A DNA stretch of 64,000 nucleotides from Amycolatopsis sp. CA-126428 (lineage in GTDB: Bacteria; Actinomycetota; Actinomycetes; Mycobacteriales; Pseudonocardiaceae): assembly GCF_002904335.1 (NCBI RefSeq), contig NZ_PPHF01000074.1, positions 620,001-684,000 on the forward strand, read 5' to 3'. The notes under the pieces were generated by a model, which saw nothing but the letters and a program-made list of their open reading frames with translations, was not told where the DNA came from and did not search any database. The translations under genes and the position numbers were made by a program. The stretch's first letter is position 1. The number at the start of each line of letters is the position of its first letter. Positions 43,999-51,705 of this stretch are shown one piece after another.

Positions 43999-44016
43999 GT
44001 CACACAACAGTGTGAC
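43999..44016 (-). promoter_or_regulatory. Palindrome GTCACAC-N4-GTGTGAC upstream of the MFS gene
   Basis: Perfect 7-bp arms, 25 bp upstream of the MFS start codon, where a repressor would block transcription. It resembles the GTCAC-N5-GTGAC site between dppA and the peptide importer at 26524. Confidence 0.5.
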
Positions 44017-44121
44017 GCCCGTGGACGGTTTCGGCGATCGATGACACGTTTCTCGTCCGGTCGGTGACGGAGCGCCGGAAAATCGGGGGCGCGCGGGGAT
44101 CGCCATCTTTACGCTCGAGCC

Positions 44122-44439
44122 ATGCCACGCCGGATCATGTACCTCCAGCTCAAGACGGGCTACAACACCGACCGGGGCCCGTCGTGGATCGCCTGGGTGC
44201 GGTTCTCCAGGACCTGGCGGACCGCGTACGTGCACGGCCGCGAGCTGCGCCGGTGGCCCGGCCTGTTCGACGCCAATTTCCTCGACGTCGAGACCGGCGA
44301 GCGGTTCTGGCTGTCCGGGCCGAAGCGGGACCGGACCGACGGCCGCTACAGCAACGCCCGCCCTCTCGTCGAGAGCGACGCCGCCGCCCGCTACGACGCC
44401 TTCCTCGCCGGCGCGCCCGCCATCAAACTTGCTGACTAG
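44122..44439 (+). CDS. Small conserved hypothetical protein
   Basis: 105 residues rich in Arg, Trp and Tyr: MYLQLKTGYNTDRGPSWIAW, then RFSRTWRTAYVHGREL and DVETGERFWLSGPKRDR. Similar short actinomycete proteins exist, some mislabelled as fragments of larger enzymes; no motif supports an enzyme. The density of aromatic and basic residues suggests a compact beta-rich domain, perhaps binding nucleic acid. It is monocistronic, between the MFS and TetR genes. Its codon use is like that of its neighbours. Confidence 0.7.
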   Translation: MPRRIMYLQLKTGYNTDRGPSWIAWVRFSRTWRTAYVHGRELRRWPGLFDANFLDVETGERFWLSGPKRDRTDGRYSNARPLVESDAAARYDAFLAGAPAIKLAD

Positions 44440-44444
44440 GCAAC

Positions 44445-44461
44445 TTTGCAGATTCGGCAAA
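44445..44461. promoter_or_regulatory. Possible TetR operator (TTTGC-N7-GCAAA)
   Basis: A 5-bp inverted repeat 19 bp before the TetR start codon, in a short AT-richer patch; a site of this size and place fits autoregulation. The arms are short, so this is tentative. Confidence 0.35.
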
Positions 44462-44479
44462 CTTCGGTACCTTGAGGTC

Positions 44480-45103
44480 ATGGACACCGACCGAGCCGGC
44501 CTTCGTGATCGCAAGAAGCAGCAAACGCGTATCGCGCTGAGCTGGGCGGCGATCCGGCTGACCGTCGAACGCGGCTTCGACAACGTCCGGATCGAAGACA
44601 TCGCCGCCGAAGCCGGGGTGTCCACCCGGACCTTCAGCAACTACTTCGGCAGCAAGGGCGAAGCCATCGTCGCCCGTCACCACGAGCGGGCGCGGGCCAT
44701 CGCCGCCGCGCTGCGCGAACAGCCGGCCGGGGTGCCGATCTGGGACGCCATCACCCAGGCCGCGCTCGACGGGTTCGCGCTCGGCGAACCGGTGCCCGAT
44801 GGGCGAGGCGCGACCCCGGAGTGGATCGAAGGGCTGCGGCTGATGGTCGCCGAGCCCACCCTGCAAGGCGAGTTCCAGAAAGCCGGCGCCGCGGGCGAAG
44901 CCGAGTTCGCGCTCGCCGTCGCCGAACGCACCGGCACCGACGCCACCCGGGACGTCTACCCGCGGCTCTTCGCGGGCGTCATCGGCGCCGCGCTCAACGT
45001 CGTCACCCAGCAGTGGCTCGCCGCCGAACCGCAGACGTCGCTCGAAGAGGTCCTGCGGGACGTCTTCGGCCGGCTCGCCGCCGGCCTGCCCGAACCCCGC
45101 TGA
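44480..45103 (+). CDS. TetR family transcriptional regulator
   Basis: 207 residues. The N-terminal HTH reads RIEDIAAEAGVSTRTFSNYFGSKGEAI; the C-terminal ligand domain is helical and unlike known specific types. ATG 44480 is used since the open frame upstream lacks conservation. It is followed, after a 21-bp tandem repeat, by an FAD monooxygenase gene that it probably regulates. Confidence 0.9.
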   Translation: MDTDRAGLRDRKKQQTRIALSWAAIRLTVERGFDNVRIEDIAAEAGVSTRTFSNYFGSKGEAIVARHHERARAIAAALREQPAGVPIWDAITQAALDGFALGEPVPDGRGATPEWIEGLRLMVAEPTLQGEFQKAGAAGEAEFALAVAERTGTDATRDVYPRLFAGVIGAALNVVTQQWLAAEPQTSLEEVLRDVFGRLAAGLPEPR

Positions 45104-45135
45104 ATCCCGTCCGAAGAGCGCCCGCACGCCGGGCT

Positions 45136-45177
45136 GCTTCGCCCTGCCCGAAAACAGCTTCGCCCTGCCCGAAAACA
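45136..45177 (+). repeat. Perfect 21-bp tandem duplication
   Basis: Two identical adjacent 21-bp units (45136-45156 and 45157-45177) in the 88-bp gap between the TetR and monooxygenase genes. The second unit runs into the AAAGGAG ribosome site at 45177-45183. It probably arose by slippage. Confidence 0.9.
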
Positions 45178-45191
45178 AAAGGAGTCCCGCC

Positions 45192-46715
45192 ATGGAAGAC
45201 GTCGTCATCGCCGGAGCCGGCCCCAACGGCCTCATGCTCGCCTGCGAACTCGCCCTCGCCGGCATCCGCCCGCTGGTGCTGGAACGGCTGCCCGAACCGA
45301 CCGCCGAAAACCGCGCCAACGGACTCGTCGGGCAGGTCGTCCGTCTCCTCGACCGCCGCGGGCTGCACGAGCGGCTGGCCGGTCCGATCGGGCCGCCCTC
45401 GCCGGCGTTCGTCTTCGGCGCGCTGCGCCTGGACCTCACCCTCGCCGAGCACAACCCGCTGAACATCCTCGGCGTGCCGCAGCGCCGCATCGAAGCGGTG
45501 CTCAACGAGCGCGCCGCCGAACTCGGCGTCGAGGTCCGGCGCGGGCACGAGCTCACCGGCATGACCCAGGACGCCGACGCGGTCACCGCCGACGTCACCG
45601 GTCCCGAGGGCGGCTACCGGCTCACGACGCGGTACCTCGTCGGCGCGGACGGCGGCCGCAGCGCCGCGCGCAAGCTCGCCGGCATCGGCTTTCCCGGCGT
45701 CACCGAAGACCGCACCGTGTCCCGCACCGCCAACGCCACCGTGCCGGCGGAATTCGTCGACGCGGCATCCGGCGGCTTGCGCGTGCCGGGCCACGACGTC
45801 ATCCCGCCGTTCTTCCACTACCGCACCGAAACCGGCCTGTTCGTTTACGCGCCGTTCCCGACCGGCACGCTCGTCACCACGATCGAGTGGACCGACGAGG
45901 AGGAAACCGGCGACGAGCCCCCGATGACCCTCGACGAGCAGCGCGCGAGCATCGAGCGGGTCCTCGGCTTCGTCCTGCCCATCGGGCCGCCGGAAGGCGA
46001 CGGGCCCCACCTGCTGCGGCGGCTGCGCGGCCGCAACACCCGGCTGGCCGAGAAGTTCCGCGAAGGGCGGGTCCTGCTGGTCGGCGACGCCGCCCACGTC
46101 CACTCCGCCATCGGCGGTCCCGGGCTCAACCTCGGCCTGCAGGACGCTGTCGGGCTCGGCTGGAAGCTCGCCGCCACCCTGCACGGCTGGGCGCCCGAAG
46201 GCCTGCTGGACACCTACGAGAGCGAACGCCGCCCGGTCGCCGAGCGCGTGGTCATGCACACCCAGGCCCAGTCCGCGCTGATCACGCCGGGCGGCGACGT
46301 CACCGCGCTGCGCGAGCTGTTCGGCGAGCTGCTGCGGCTCCCGTCCACGGTGCAGCACATCGCGGACCTGATGACCGGCGCGGACATCCGGTACGCCCCG
46401 GCCACCGACCACCCGCTCGACGGCCGCTGGGCCCCCGACCTCGTCCTGGCCGACGGGACCCGGCTCGCCGAGCTGACCCCGACCGCCCGGCCACTGCTGC
46501 TGGACTTCACCGGTTCGCTCGGCGACGAGCTGCGCGGCTGGACCGACCGCGTCGACCTCGTTCCCGGGCACGCCGCGGGCGACGCGACCGCGCTGCTCAT
46601 CCGGCCCGACGGCTACCTCGCCTGGGCGACCAGTGCGACGGAGCCGGACGACACCGAACGGAAGGCCCTGCGCTCCGCCCTCGAACGGTGGTTCGGCCAG
46701 CCCCTTGACGTGTAG
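45192..46715 (+). CDS. FAD-dependent aromatic hydroxylase (PHBH/polyketide hydroxylase type)
   Basis: 507 residues. FAD contacts are GAGPNG (residues 8-13), the DG motif LVGADGGRSAARKLAG, and the GD motif VLLVGDAAHVHSAIGGPGLN. A C-terminal thioredoxin-like domain (from about 390) is typical of the polyketide or rifamycin-type monooxygenases rather than simple PHBH. It could hydroxylate an aromatic metabolite or inactivate an aromatic antibiotic; the TetR gene upstream fits inducible control. AAAGGAG precedes ATG 45192. Its stop lies inside the ArsR palindrome of the next operon. Confidence 0.9.
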   Translation: MEDVVIAGAGPNGLMLACELALAGIRPLVLERLPEPTAENRANGLVGQVVRLLDRRGLHERLAGPIGPPSPAFVFGALRLDLTLAEHNPLNILGVPQRRIEAVLNERAAELGVEVRRGHELTGMTQDADAVTADVTGPEGGYRLTTRYLVGADGGRSAARKLAGIGFPGVTEDRTVSRTANATVPAEFVDAASGGLRVPGHDVIPPFFHYRTETGLFVYAPFPTGTLVTTIEWTDEEETGDEPPMTLDEQRASIERVLGFVLPIGPPEGDGPHLLRRLRGRNTRLAEKFREGRVLLVGDAAHVHSAIGGPGLNLGLQDAVGLGWKLAATLHGWAPEGLLDTYESERRPVAERVVMHTQAQSALITPGGDVTALRELFGELLRLPSTVQHIADLMTGADIRYAPATDHPLDGRWAPDLVLADGTRLAELTPTARPLLLDFTGSLGDELRGWTDRVDLVPGHAAGDATALLIRPDGYLAWATSATEPDDTERKALRSALERWFGQPLDV

Positions 46716-46734
46716 GAGATCTCCTACGTATTGT
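46705..46734 (+). promoter_or_regulatory. ArsR-type operator between -35 and -10, probable leaderless promoter
   Basis: TTGACG (46705-46710) and TATTGT (46729-46734) flank a perfect 16-bp palindrome at 46712-46727 (GTAGGAGA and its complement). A start of transcription about 7 bp past the -10 coincides with ATG 46742, which has no ribosome site, so the VOC mRNA is probably leaderless. The ArsR protein encoded second in this operon is the obvious ligand. Confidence 0.7.
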
Positions 46735-46741
46735 CGGCGGC

Positions 46742-47128
46742 ATGACGATCACCCACGTGCAGTTCCTGACCCTGCCGGTAGCCGACCACGCCCGAGCGCG
46801 GGACTTCTACGTGGGCAAGCTCGGCTTCGAAGCGCTCGTCGACCGTCGCACACCCGAGAGCGGCCGGTTCGTGATGGTCGCGCCGAAGGGGGCGAAGACC
46901 GGCGTGGTCCTGACCGATCAGCAGGTGACCGGCATCGAACCGGGTCCGCGGCACTTCCAGCTGCAGAGCACCGACGTCGACTCCGACGTCGCCGCGCTGC
47001 GGGCGGCGGGGGTCGAGGTCGCCGAGCCGCAGGCGCAGCCGTGGGGCCGGGCGACGTCGTTCACCGACCTCGACGGCCACACGATCGGCCTGCTCGAGCC
47101 GTCGGACTTCGGCGCCGTGCCGCGCTGA
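46742..47128 (+). CDS. VOC family protein
   Basis: 128 residues, two VOC modules: VQFLTLPVADHARARDFYVGKLGFEALV and HFQLQSTDVDSDVAALRAAGVEV, ending SFTDLDGHTIGLLEP. The usual first metal His is replaced by Gln (HVQFLTL), which suggests either no metal or a binding rather than catalytic role. It overlaps the ArsR gene by one base (TGATG). First gene of a VOC-ArsR-SRPBCC operon. Confidence 0.85.
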   Translation: MTITHVQFLTLPVADHARARDFYVGKLGFEALVDRRTPESGRFVMVAPKGAKTGVVLTDQQVTGIEPGPRHFQLQSTDVDSDVAALRAAGVEVAEPQAQPWGRATSFTDLDGHTIGLLEPSDFGAVPR

Positions 47129-47448
47129 TGCCGGTCAACGACGACGTCTTCGCCGCGCTGGCCAGCCCGGCCCGGCGCGAAGTGCTGCGGCTGCTGCTCG
47201 ACGGCCCGATGGCCGCCGGTTCGATCGCGGAACGGTTCGACATGGCCCGGCCCAGCCTCTCGGAACACCTGCGGGTGCTGCGCGAGGCGGGCCTGGTCAC
47301 CGAGCAGCGCCAGGGCCGCAACCGCGTCTACCGGCTCGACGCGGCCCCGCTGGAAGAAGTCGCGGACTGGCTGACGCCGTACGAGCGCTTCTGGCGCACC
47401 AAGCTCGCCAACCTGCGCGATCTGCTGGACGAGGAGGAAGACGGGTGA
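47128..47448 (+). CDS. ArsR family transcriptional regulator
   Basis: 106-residue winged helix: DDVFAALASPARREVLRLLL, with the HTH SIAERFDMARPSLSEHLRVLREAGLV and the wing RQGRNRVYRLD. No metal-binding cysteines are present, so the signal is not a heavy metal through the classic site. Members of this SdpR-like type are usually encoded with SRPBCC proteins, as here. It likely represses its own operon via the palindrome at 46712-46727. Confidence 0.9.
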   Translation: MPVNDDVFAALASPARREVLRLLLDGPMAAGSIAERFDMARPSLSEHLRVLREAGLVTEQRQGRNRVYRLDAAPLEEVADWLTPYERFWRTKLANLRDLLDEEEDG

Positions 47449-47918
47449 CCGACGACGACCCGAGGGCGGTCCACGTCGACCAGTTCCTCGCCCACCCGGC
47501 CCGCAAGGTGTGGCGCGCACTGACCGAGCCGGAGCTGCTCGAGCGCTGGCTGAACATGCCCAACGACATCAAGCCCGTGGTGGGCCACCGCTTCGAGCTG
47601 CTGGCCGAGCCGGTGCCCGCGGCCGGGTTCGCCGGCGGCCCGGTGGCGTGCGAGGTCCTGGAGGTCGAGCCCGAGCGCAGGCTCAGCATCCGCTGGGGTC
47701 CGCAGTGGACGGTCACCTGGCGGCTCGAACCGGAGGGCACCGGCACCCGGCTGTTCCTCAGCCACGAAGGCTTCGACCCGGACGACGAGTTCCAGCGCGT
47801 CTCCCGCCGGATCATGGGCGGCGGCTGGCGCTCGCACGTCCCGCGGGCGCTGGCGCGGTTGCTGGACGTGCTGCCCGATCCGGCCCCGTTACGATCGGCT
47901 GGTGAACGCCGCCGCTGA
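47445..47918 (+). CDS. SRPBCC (AHSA1/START-like) domain protein
   Basis: 157 residues: FLAHPARKVWRALTEPELLERWL at the start, CEVLEVEPERRLSIRWG, then TRLFLSHEGFD, the hot-dog-like cavity fold of the AHSA1 family. It binds hydrophobic ligands in relatives. GTG 47445 overlaps the ArsR stop (GTGA). The 3' end overlaps the following TetR gene by 17 bp. Confidence 0.88.
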   Translation: MTDDDPRAVHVDQFLAHPARKVWRALTEPELLERWLNMPNDIKPVVGHRFELLAEPVPAAGFAGGPVACEVLEVEPERRLSIRWGPQWTVTWRLEPEGTGTRLFLSHEGFDPDDEFQRVSRRIMGGGWRSHVPRALARLLDVLPDPAPLRSAGERRR

Positions 47919-48507
47919 CCCCGCCGAGTCGAAACCGCTGCGTGCCGACGCCCGGCGCAACCGGGCCCGCGTGCTGGAGGCGGCCGAGAGCGTGTTCGCG
48001 GCCAAGGGCACCGGAGCGCCGACCGAGGAGGTCGCGCGCGTCGCCGGCGTCGGCATCGGCACGGTGTTCCGGCACTTCCCGACGAAGGAGGCGCTGCTCG
48101 AAGCGGTGCTCTTCGCGCGGCTGAGCCGGTTCGTCGAGGAGGTCGAGACGGCGGTGGCCGCGGAGTCCGCCGATCCGGGCAGCGCGTTCTTCACGTTCCT
48201 CACCAGCTGGGTCGAGATGTCGAGCGCGAAGAACGCCTACTTCCAGGCCCTCACCGCGGCCGGGGTCACGGTCCCGGTGGCGAAGTCCGACATCGGCGCG
48301 CGGCTGCTGACGTCGCTCGGCGTGCTGCTTTCGCGGGCGCAGCAGGCGGGCGCGGTCCGGGAGGACCTCGTCGTCGGCGAGCTGATCCCGGTGATCATCG
48401 GCGTCGCGCGGGCCGCCGAGTACGCCGGCCCGGACGCGACCCTGCGCGACCGGGCCAGGGAAATCCTCTTCGACGGTCTCCGCCCGTCAGCGGGGGATCG
48501 GCGCTGA
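47902..48507 (+). CDS. TetR family transcriptional regulator
   Basis: 201 residues; HTH APTEEVARVAGVGIGTVFRHFPTKEALLEA. The C-terminal domain (SSAKNAYFQALTAAGVTV) matches the common SACE_7040-like TetR type. GTG 47902 overlaps the SRPBCC gene by 17 bp, so it is translated from the same mRNA or initiates internally. The 3' end overlaps the convergent SGNH hydrolase gene by 21 bp. Confidence 0.88.
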   Translation: MNAAADPAESKPLRADARRNRARVLEAAESVFAAKGTGAPTEEVARVAGVGIGTVFRHFPTKEALLEAVLFARLSRFVEEVETAVAAESADPGSAFFTFLTSWVEMSSAKNAYFQALTAAGVTVPVAKSDIGARLLTSLGVLLSRAQQAGAVREDLVVGELIPVIIGVARAAEYAGPDATLRDRAREILFDGLRPSAGDRR

Positions 48508-49263
48508 CTCCACCAGCGCGAGCACCGGGCGCTTCGCGGTGAGCGTGTCGCCGGAGGACTCGCCCCTCACCCGGCGCCGCACCCACGGCAGCGCGTGTTC
48601 CCGCGCCCACTGCAGGTTCTGGGTCCGGCGCGCGGCCGGGCTCAGCACCACACGCGGCGCCGGTTCCGGGTTGACCAGCGGATGCTCCACGTCGAGGACC
48701 CGCAGCACCTCGATGGCGACCTCGGTGTGCCCGAGCGCGTTGAGGTGCAGGCGGTCCGGCGCCCAGAACCGGCGGTCGCACAGCTGCCGCATCGACCACA
48801 GGTCGACCAGCAGCGCGTCGTGGCGGGCCGCGATGCCGCGCACGAGCTCGTTGTAGATGGCCACCCGGCCGCGGATCGCGCGGAACAGCGGGTCCTCGAC
48901 GCCGTCGACCCCGGTGAACAGGATGAGGCGGGCGCCCGTCGCCCGGATCCGGGCGACGGCGGTTTCGTAGCCGGCGAGCATCGCGTCGATGTCGACCTTG
49001 GGCCGCATCAGGTCGTTGCCGCCGGCGTAGAGGGTGACGAGATCGGGGTCCATGGCCAGCGCGGGCTCGAGCTGCTCGCCCAGGATCTGCGGCAGCAGCT
49101 TGCCGCGGATGGCGAGGTTGGCGTACCGGAACTCGGGCTCGCGCGCGGCGAGCTGCTCGGCGACGCGGTCGGCCCAGCCGCGCACCCCGTTCGGGGCGGC
49201 GGGGTCGTCGTCACCGACGCCTTCGGTGAACGAGTCCCCCAAAGTCACTAAGCGCTTGCTCAT
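48487..49263 (-). CDS. SGNH/GDSL family hydrolase
   Basis: 258 residues. Block I is VTLGDSFTEGVGDDD (nucleophile Ser), block II Gly in IRGKLL, block III TLYAGGNDLM (Asn), and block V DRLHLNALGH (Asp and His). No signal peptide, so it is an intracellular esterase or lipase-like enzyme. ATG 49263 is chosen at the conserved MSKRLVTLGDSF; the open frame upstream is spurious. Confidence 0.9.
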   Translation of the reverse strand: MSKRLVTLGDSFTEGVGDDDPAAPNGVRGWADRVAEQLAAREPEFRYANLAIRGKLLPQILGEQLEPALAMDPDLVTLYAGGNDLMRPKVDIDAMLAGYETAVARIRATGARLILFTGVDGVEDPLFRAIRGRVAIYNELVRGIAARHDALLVDLWSMRQLCDRRFWAPDRLHLNALGHTEVAIEVLRVLDVEHPLVNPEPAPRVVLSPAARRTQNLQWAREHALPWVRRRVRGESSGDTLTAKRPVLALVESAPIPR

Positions 49264-49373
49264 GTGTCCAGTGTAGGCAAGCCGCGGAAGCAAATTCCGG
49301 AGGCCTGTCGGATCCAGCCGATGGTGTTCGTAGCAGGGGTGACAGGCCACCCGCTTCCTCGAGGAGACACACC

Positions 49374-49949
49374 ATGACCGCCACCTACACCTTCGACGTC
49401 TTCTCCACGCTGGACGGCTTCGCCAACCACAGCGGCGACTGGGGTGGCTACTGGGGCAAGCAGGGCCCCGGGTTCCTCGCCCACCGCGCCGCCGCCTACC
49501 GCGATCCCCTGCGCATGGTGCTGGGCGCCAAGACCTACGCGTCGAACGCGCCCTTCCTGGCCCCGGGCTTCGACCGTGCCCGGTTCGACGAGTGGATCAC
49601 GCGCATGTTCGCCGCCCCGGTGACGGTGCTCTCCGGCCGGCTGACCCAGCCGCTCGACTGGCCGGGCACGACGATCGAGCCCGGCGACCCGGTCGAGGCG
49701 GTCAGGCGCCTCAAGGCGGGGTCCGATGTGCCCTTGCGCTCCCACGGGAGCCTGACCCTCAACCGGGCGCTGCTGAACGCCGGCCTGGTCGACACGATCG
49801 AGGTGACGGTGTTCCCGGTGCTCTCCGGCAAGACCGGCGTGGACCGGGTCTTCGACGGCGTGGCCGACTTCGACCTCGAGCTGCTCGAAGCCCGCACCTT
49901 CGACGGCCACACGCAGGTGCTGACCTACCGGCCGGCCCGGCACGGCTGA
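49374..49949 (+). CDS. Dihydrofolate reductase family protein (RibD C-terminal-like)
   Basis: 191 residues: FDVFSTLDGFANHSGDWGGYWG, LRMVLGAKTYASNAPF, the NADPH-binding SHGSLTLNRALLNAGLVD, and VFPVLSGKTGVDRVF. This is the YyaP/RibD_C type rather than folate DHFR; substrates are generally unknown. ATG 49374 has GGAGA upstream. Its stop codon lies in the short palindrome 49946-49963. Confidence 0.88.
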   Translation: MTATYTFDVFSTLDGFANHSGDWGGYWGKQGPGFLAHRAAAYRDPLRMVLGAKTYASNAPFLAPGFDRARFDEWITRMFAAPVTVLSGRLTQPLDWPGTTIEPGDPVEAVRRLKAGSDVPLRSHGSLTLNRALLNAGLVDTIEVTVFPVLSGKTGVDRVFDGVADFDLELLEARTFDGHTQVLTYRPARHG

Positions 49950-49963
49950 CCGGCACCGGTCAG
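49946..49963. repeat. 18-bp palindrome at the end of the DHFR-family gene
   Basis: Arms CTGACCGG and CCGGTCAG with a 2-nt spacer. It overlaps the stop codon, and the spacer is too short for a stable RNA loop, so it may be a protein site or part of a terminator. Confidence 0.4.
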
Positions 49964-50020
49964 TTCCGCCGGGCGCGGAATCCGTGGACCGTGGCACCCG
50001 GGGCCCGGTACACGGGAAGG

Positions 50021-50695
50021 GTGACCGACTACGACGCGATCGCCGACTGGTACGAAACCACGCTCGTCCCCAGCTGGCGGGCGGACCCGTTGGAGTTCGA
50101 GCCCACGCTGCGGGAGCTGCTCGGGCCGGGCACGGGACCGTGCCTCGAGCTGGGCTGCGGCACCGGCGCCCACGCCGGGCGGATCCGGGAGCTCGGCCGC
50201 ACCCCGCTCGGCGTCGACGTCTCCGCCGGGATGCTGCGGCACGCGGCCGCGCGGTTGCCGGTCGCGCGAGGTGACGCCACGGCGCTGCCGGTCGCCACCG
50301 GGACGCTGCCCGCCGTCGTCGCGATCATGGTCCACACCGACATGCCCGCCTACCCCGCGGTGCTGCGCGAAGCGGCCCGCGTGCTGGTCCCGGGCGGGGT
50401 GTTCGTGCACGTCGGCGTGCACCCGTGCTTCTGCGGCGGCTTCGCCGACCGCACCGACGGCCACGCCGTCGTCATCCGGCCCGGCTACCGGGAACCCGGC
50501 TGGACCATGGAGTCGTGGACCGACCAGGGCCTGCGGGACAAGGTCGGGGCCACCCACCTGCCGTTGCCCGCGCTGCTGGGCGCGGTCCTCGACGCGGGGC
50601 TTATGTTCGAGCGGTTCGCCGAAGGCGGCGCACCCACACCGACGGTCTTCGCCTGGCGCGCGAGAAAGCCTTACGCCGAACGAACCAACGGCTGA
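50021..50695 (+). CDS. Class I SAM-dependent methyltransferase
   Basis: 224 residues. SAM loop CLELGCGTGAHAGRI, acidic end GVDVSAGMLRHAA, and VARGDATALPVATGTLPAVV. A CxC-like pair (HPCFCGGFADRTDGH) in the C-terminal part is unusual. GTG 50021 follows GGGAAGG. Monocistronic; the substrate is unknown. Confidence 0.88.
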   Translation: MTDYDAIADWYETTLVPSWRADPLEFEPTLRELLGPGTGPCLELGCGTGAHAGRIRELGRTPLGVDVSAGMLRHAAARLPVARGDATALPVATGTLPAVVAIMVHTDMPAYPAVLREAARVLVPGGVFVHVGVHPCFCGGFADRTDGHAVVIRPGYREPGWTMESWTDQGLRDKVGATHLPLPALLGAVLDAGLMFERFAEGGAPTPTVFAWRARKPYAERTNG

Positions 50696-50725
50696 CCTGG
50701 CGATCCGGCTCGCTATGCTCCCGCG

Positions 50726-50993
50726 ATGACAGGCACGGCCCGCCCGCCCGCCCGGCAGCCACCCGCACATCGGATGCGGCGTTGCGCGACGGCCGGCTCG
50801 ATCTGGCCGAGTACGCCGCGCACGCTGGGCCGGCACAGAGGCGGCCTCAAGTCGATCACCACCTTGACGCTGCCCCACGGCAAGCACCGGCGGCCGGGAC
50901 AACAAGGCCCGGGTGCGGGATCCGCGGGACGGTTCGCCGCGGTACCCCGCCGGGACTGGCCCGGACGCGGCGGCAGTACGTGGGACCACCGTC
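50726..50993 (+). pseudogene. Decayed region with a DUF1707-like trace
   Basis: Between the methyltransferase and CGNR genes no intact gene is visible. One frame reads RTSDAALRDGRLDLAEYAAHA, which resembles the RxSDA...GRLDLxEY core of the actinobacterial DUF1707 domain with several residues missing, then loses similarity. The rest is GC-rich sequence without codon structure. The assignment is tentative. Confidence 0.35.
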
Positions 50994-51503
50994 CTAGGCG
51001 CTGATCTGCCGCGCCCGGTGCTCGGCGACGTGCACCCGAGTCGCACACCGCGTCGAGCAGAACCGGCGACGGCCGTTGCGCGAAGTATCGACGTACGCCG
51101 TTTCGCAGCTTTCGCGGCCGCAGATGCCCAGGCGGTCCGGGGCCTCGCACACCAGGTGGGCCAGCCCGCCCGAGGTGTACGCGCGGACCCGGCCGACCGG
51201 ACCCGCGTCCTCGGCCGAGTAGTGCAGGTGGGGTGGCTTGCCGTCGTGGGTGGTGATGTACGGGCGGCAGGCCGCTTCGGCCAGCAGCTCGTTGACCAGC
51301 TCGGGGCGCGCGCCGGGGTCCGCGGCGAACACCGGCCGCAGCCGGGCGGCCCACGCGCCGATCAGGGCCGCTTCGGTGTCGGTCAGGGCCGGGATGGCCA
51401 TGCCGTTGCGGACCATTCCGGCGAGGAGCTCGCTCGCGGAGCCGGCGTTGACCAGGTCGGCGGCCACCAGCGCGGCCGGGCCGCCGTAAGGGTTGAAGTG
51501 CAC
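50994..51503 (-). CDS. CGNR-type zinc finger protein (ABATE domain)
   Basis: 169 residues. N-terminal ABATE-like helical domain (AALVAADLVNAGSASELLAG, LRPVFAADPGARPELVNELL) and a C-terminal zinc finger CGRESCETAYVDTSRNG with RFCSTRCATRVHVAEHR. The eponymous CGNR tetrapeptide is CATR here, a conservative variant; the four Cys ligands remain. Such proteins are stress-related transcription regulators. GTG 51503 is the best start. Divergent from a small zinc-ribbon gene by 25 bp. Confidence 0.82.
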   Translation of the reverse strand: MHFNPYGGPAALVAADLVNAGSASELLAGMVRNGMAIPALTDTEAALIGAWAARLRPVFAADPGARPELVNELLAEAACRPYITTHDGKPPHLHYSAEDAGPVGRVRAYTSGGLAHLVCEAPDRLGICGRESCETAYVDTSRNGRRRFCSTRCATRVHVAEHRARQISA

Positions 51504-51528
51504 TGAGTCATTACAGCAGGATCGAGGC

Positions 51529-51693
51529 ATGGACCGGAACCGTTGCCCCCGCTGCGGCTGGCCGCTCGCCGAACTCCCGGCGGCCGCGTCCCAGCCCGTC
51601 ACCCGCCGCCTCGACTACGTGCGCTGCGTCTGCGGCAGCTGGCTCGCCCGCTGGGACGGCGAAGTCGTCGGCGCCACCCGATCCGCGCCGTGA
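51529..51693 (+). CDS. Small zinc-ribbon-like protein
   Basis: 54 residues with CPRCGWP near the N-terminus and RCVCGSWLARWDGEVV near the end: two Cys pairs that could hold one zinc. No further domain. ATG 51529 follows AGGATCGAGG. The gap to the divergent CGNR gene is only 25 bp. The function is unknown. Confidence 0.55.
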   Translation: MDRNRCPRCGWPLAELPAAASQPVTRRLDYVRCVCGSWLARWDGEVVGATRSAP

Positions 51694-51705
51694 CGCGGCC
51701 GTGGC

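Noticed and set aside
44122..44439. Annotation of the 105-residue protein as a deoxyxylulose-phosphate synthase fragment
   Set aside because: None of the thiamine-diphosphate or transketolase motifs is present; such labels on similar small proteins look like propagated errors.
44445..44461. Rifampin-associated element upstream of the TetR/monooxygenase pair
   Set aside because: The monooxygenase resembles rifampin-inactivating enzymes, but the inverted repeat does not match the 19-bp element I remember, so resistance is not claimed.
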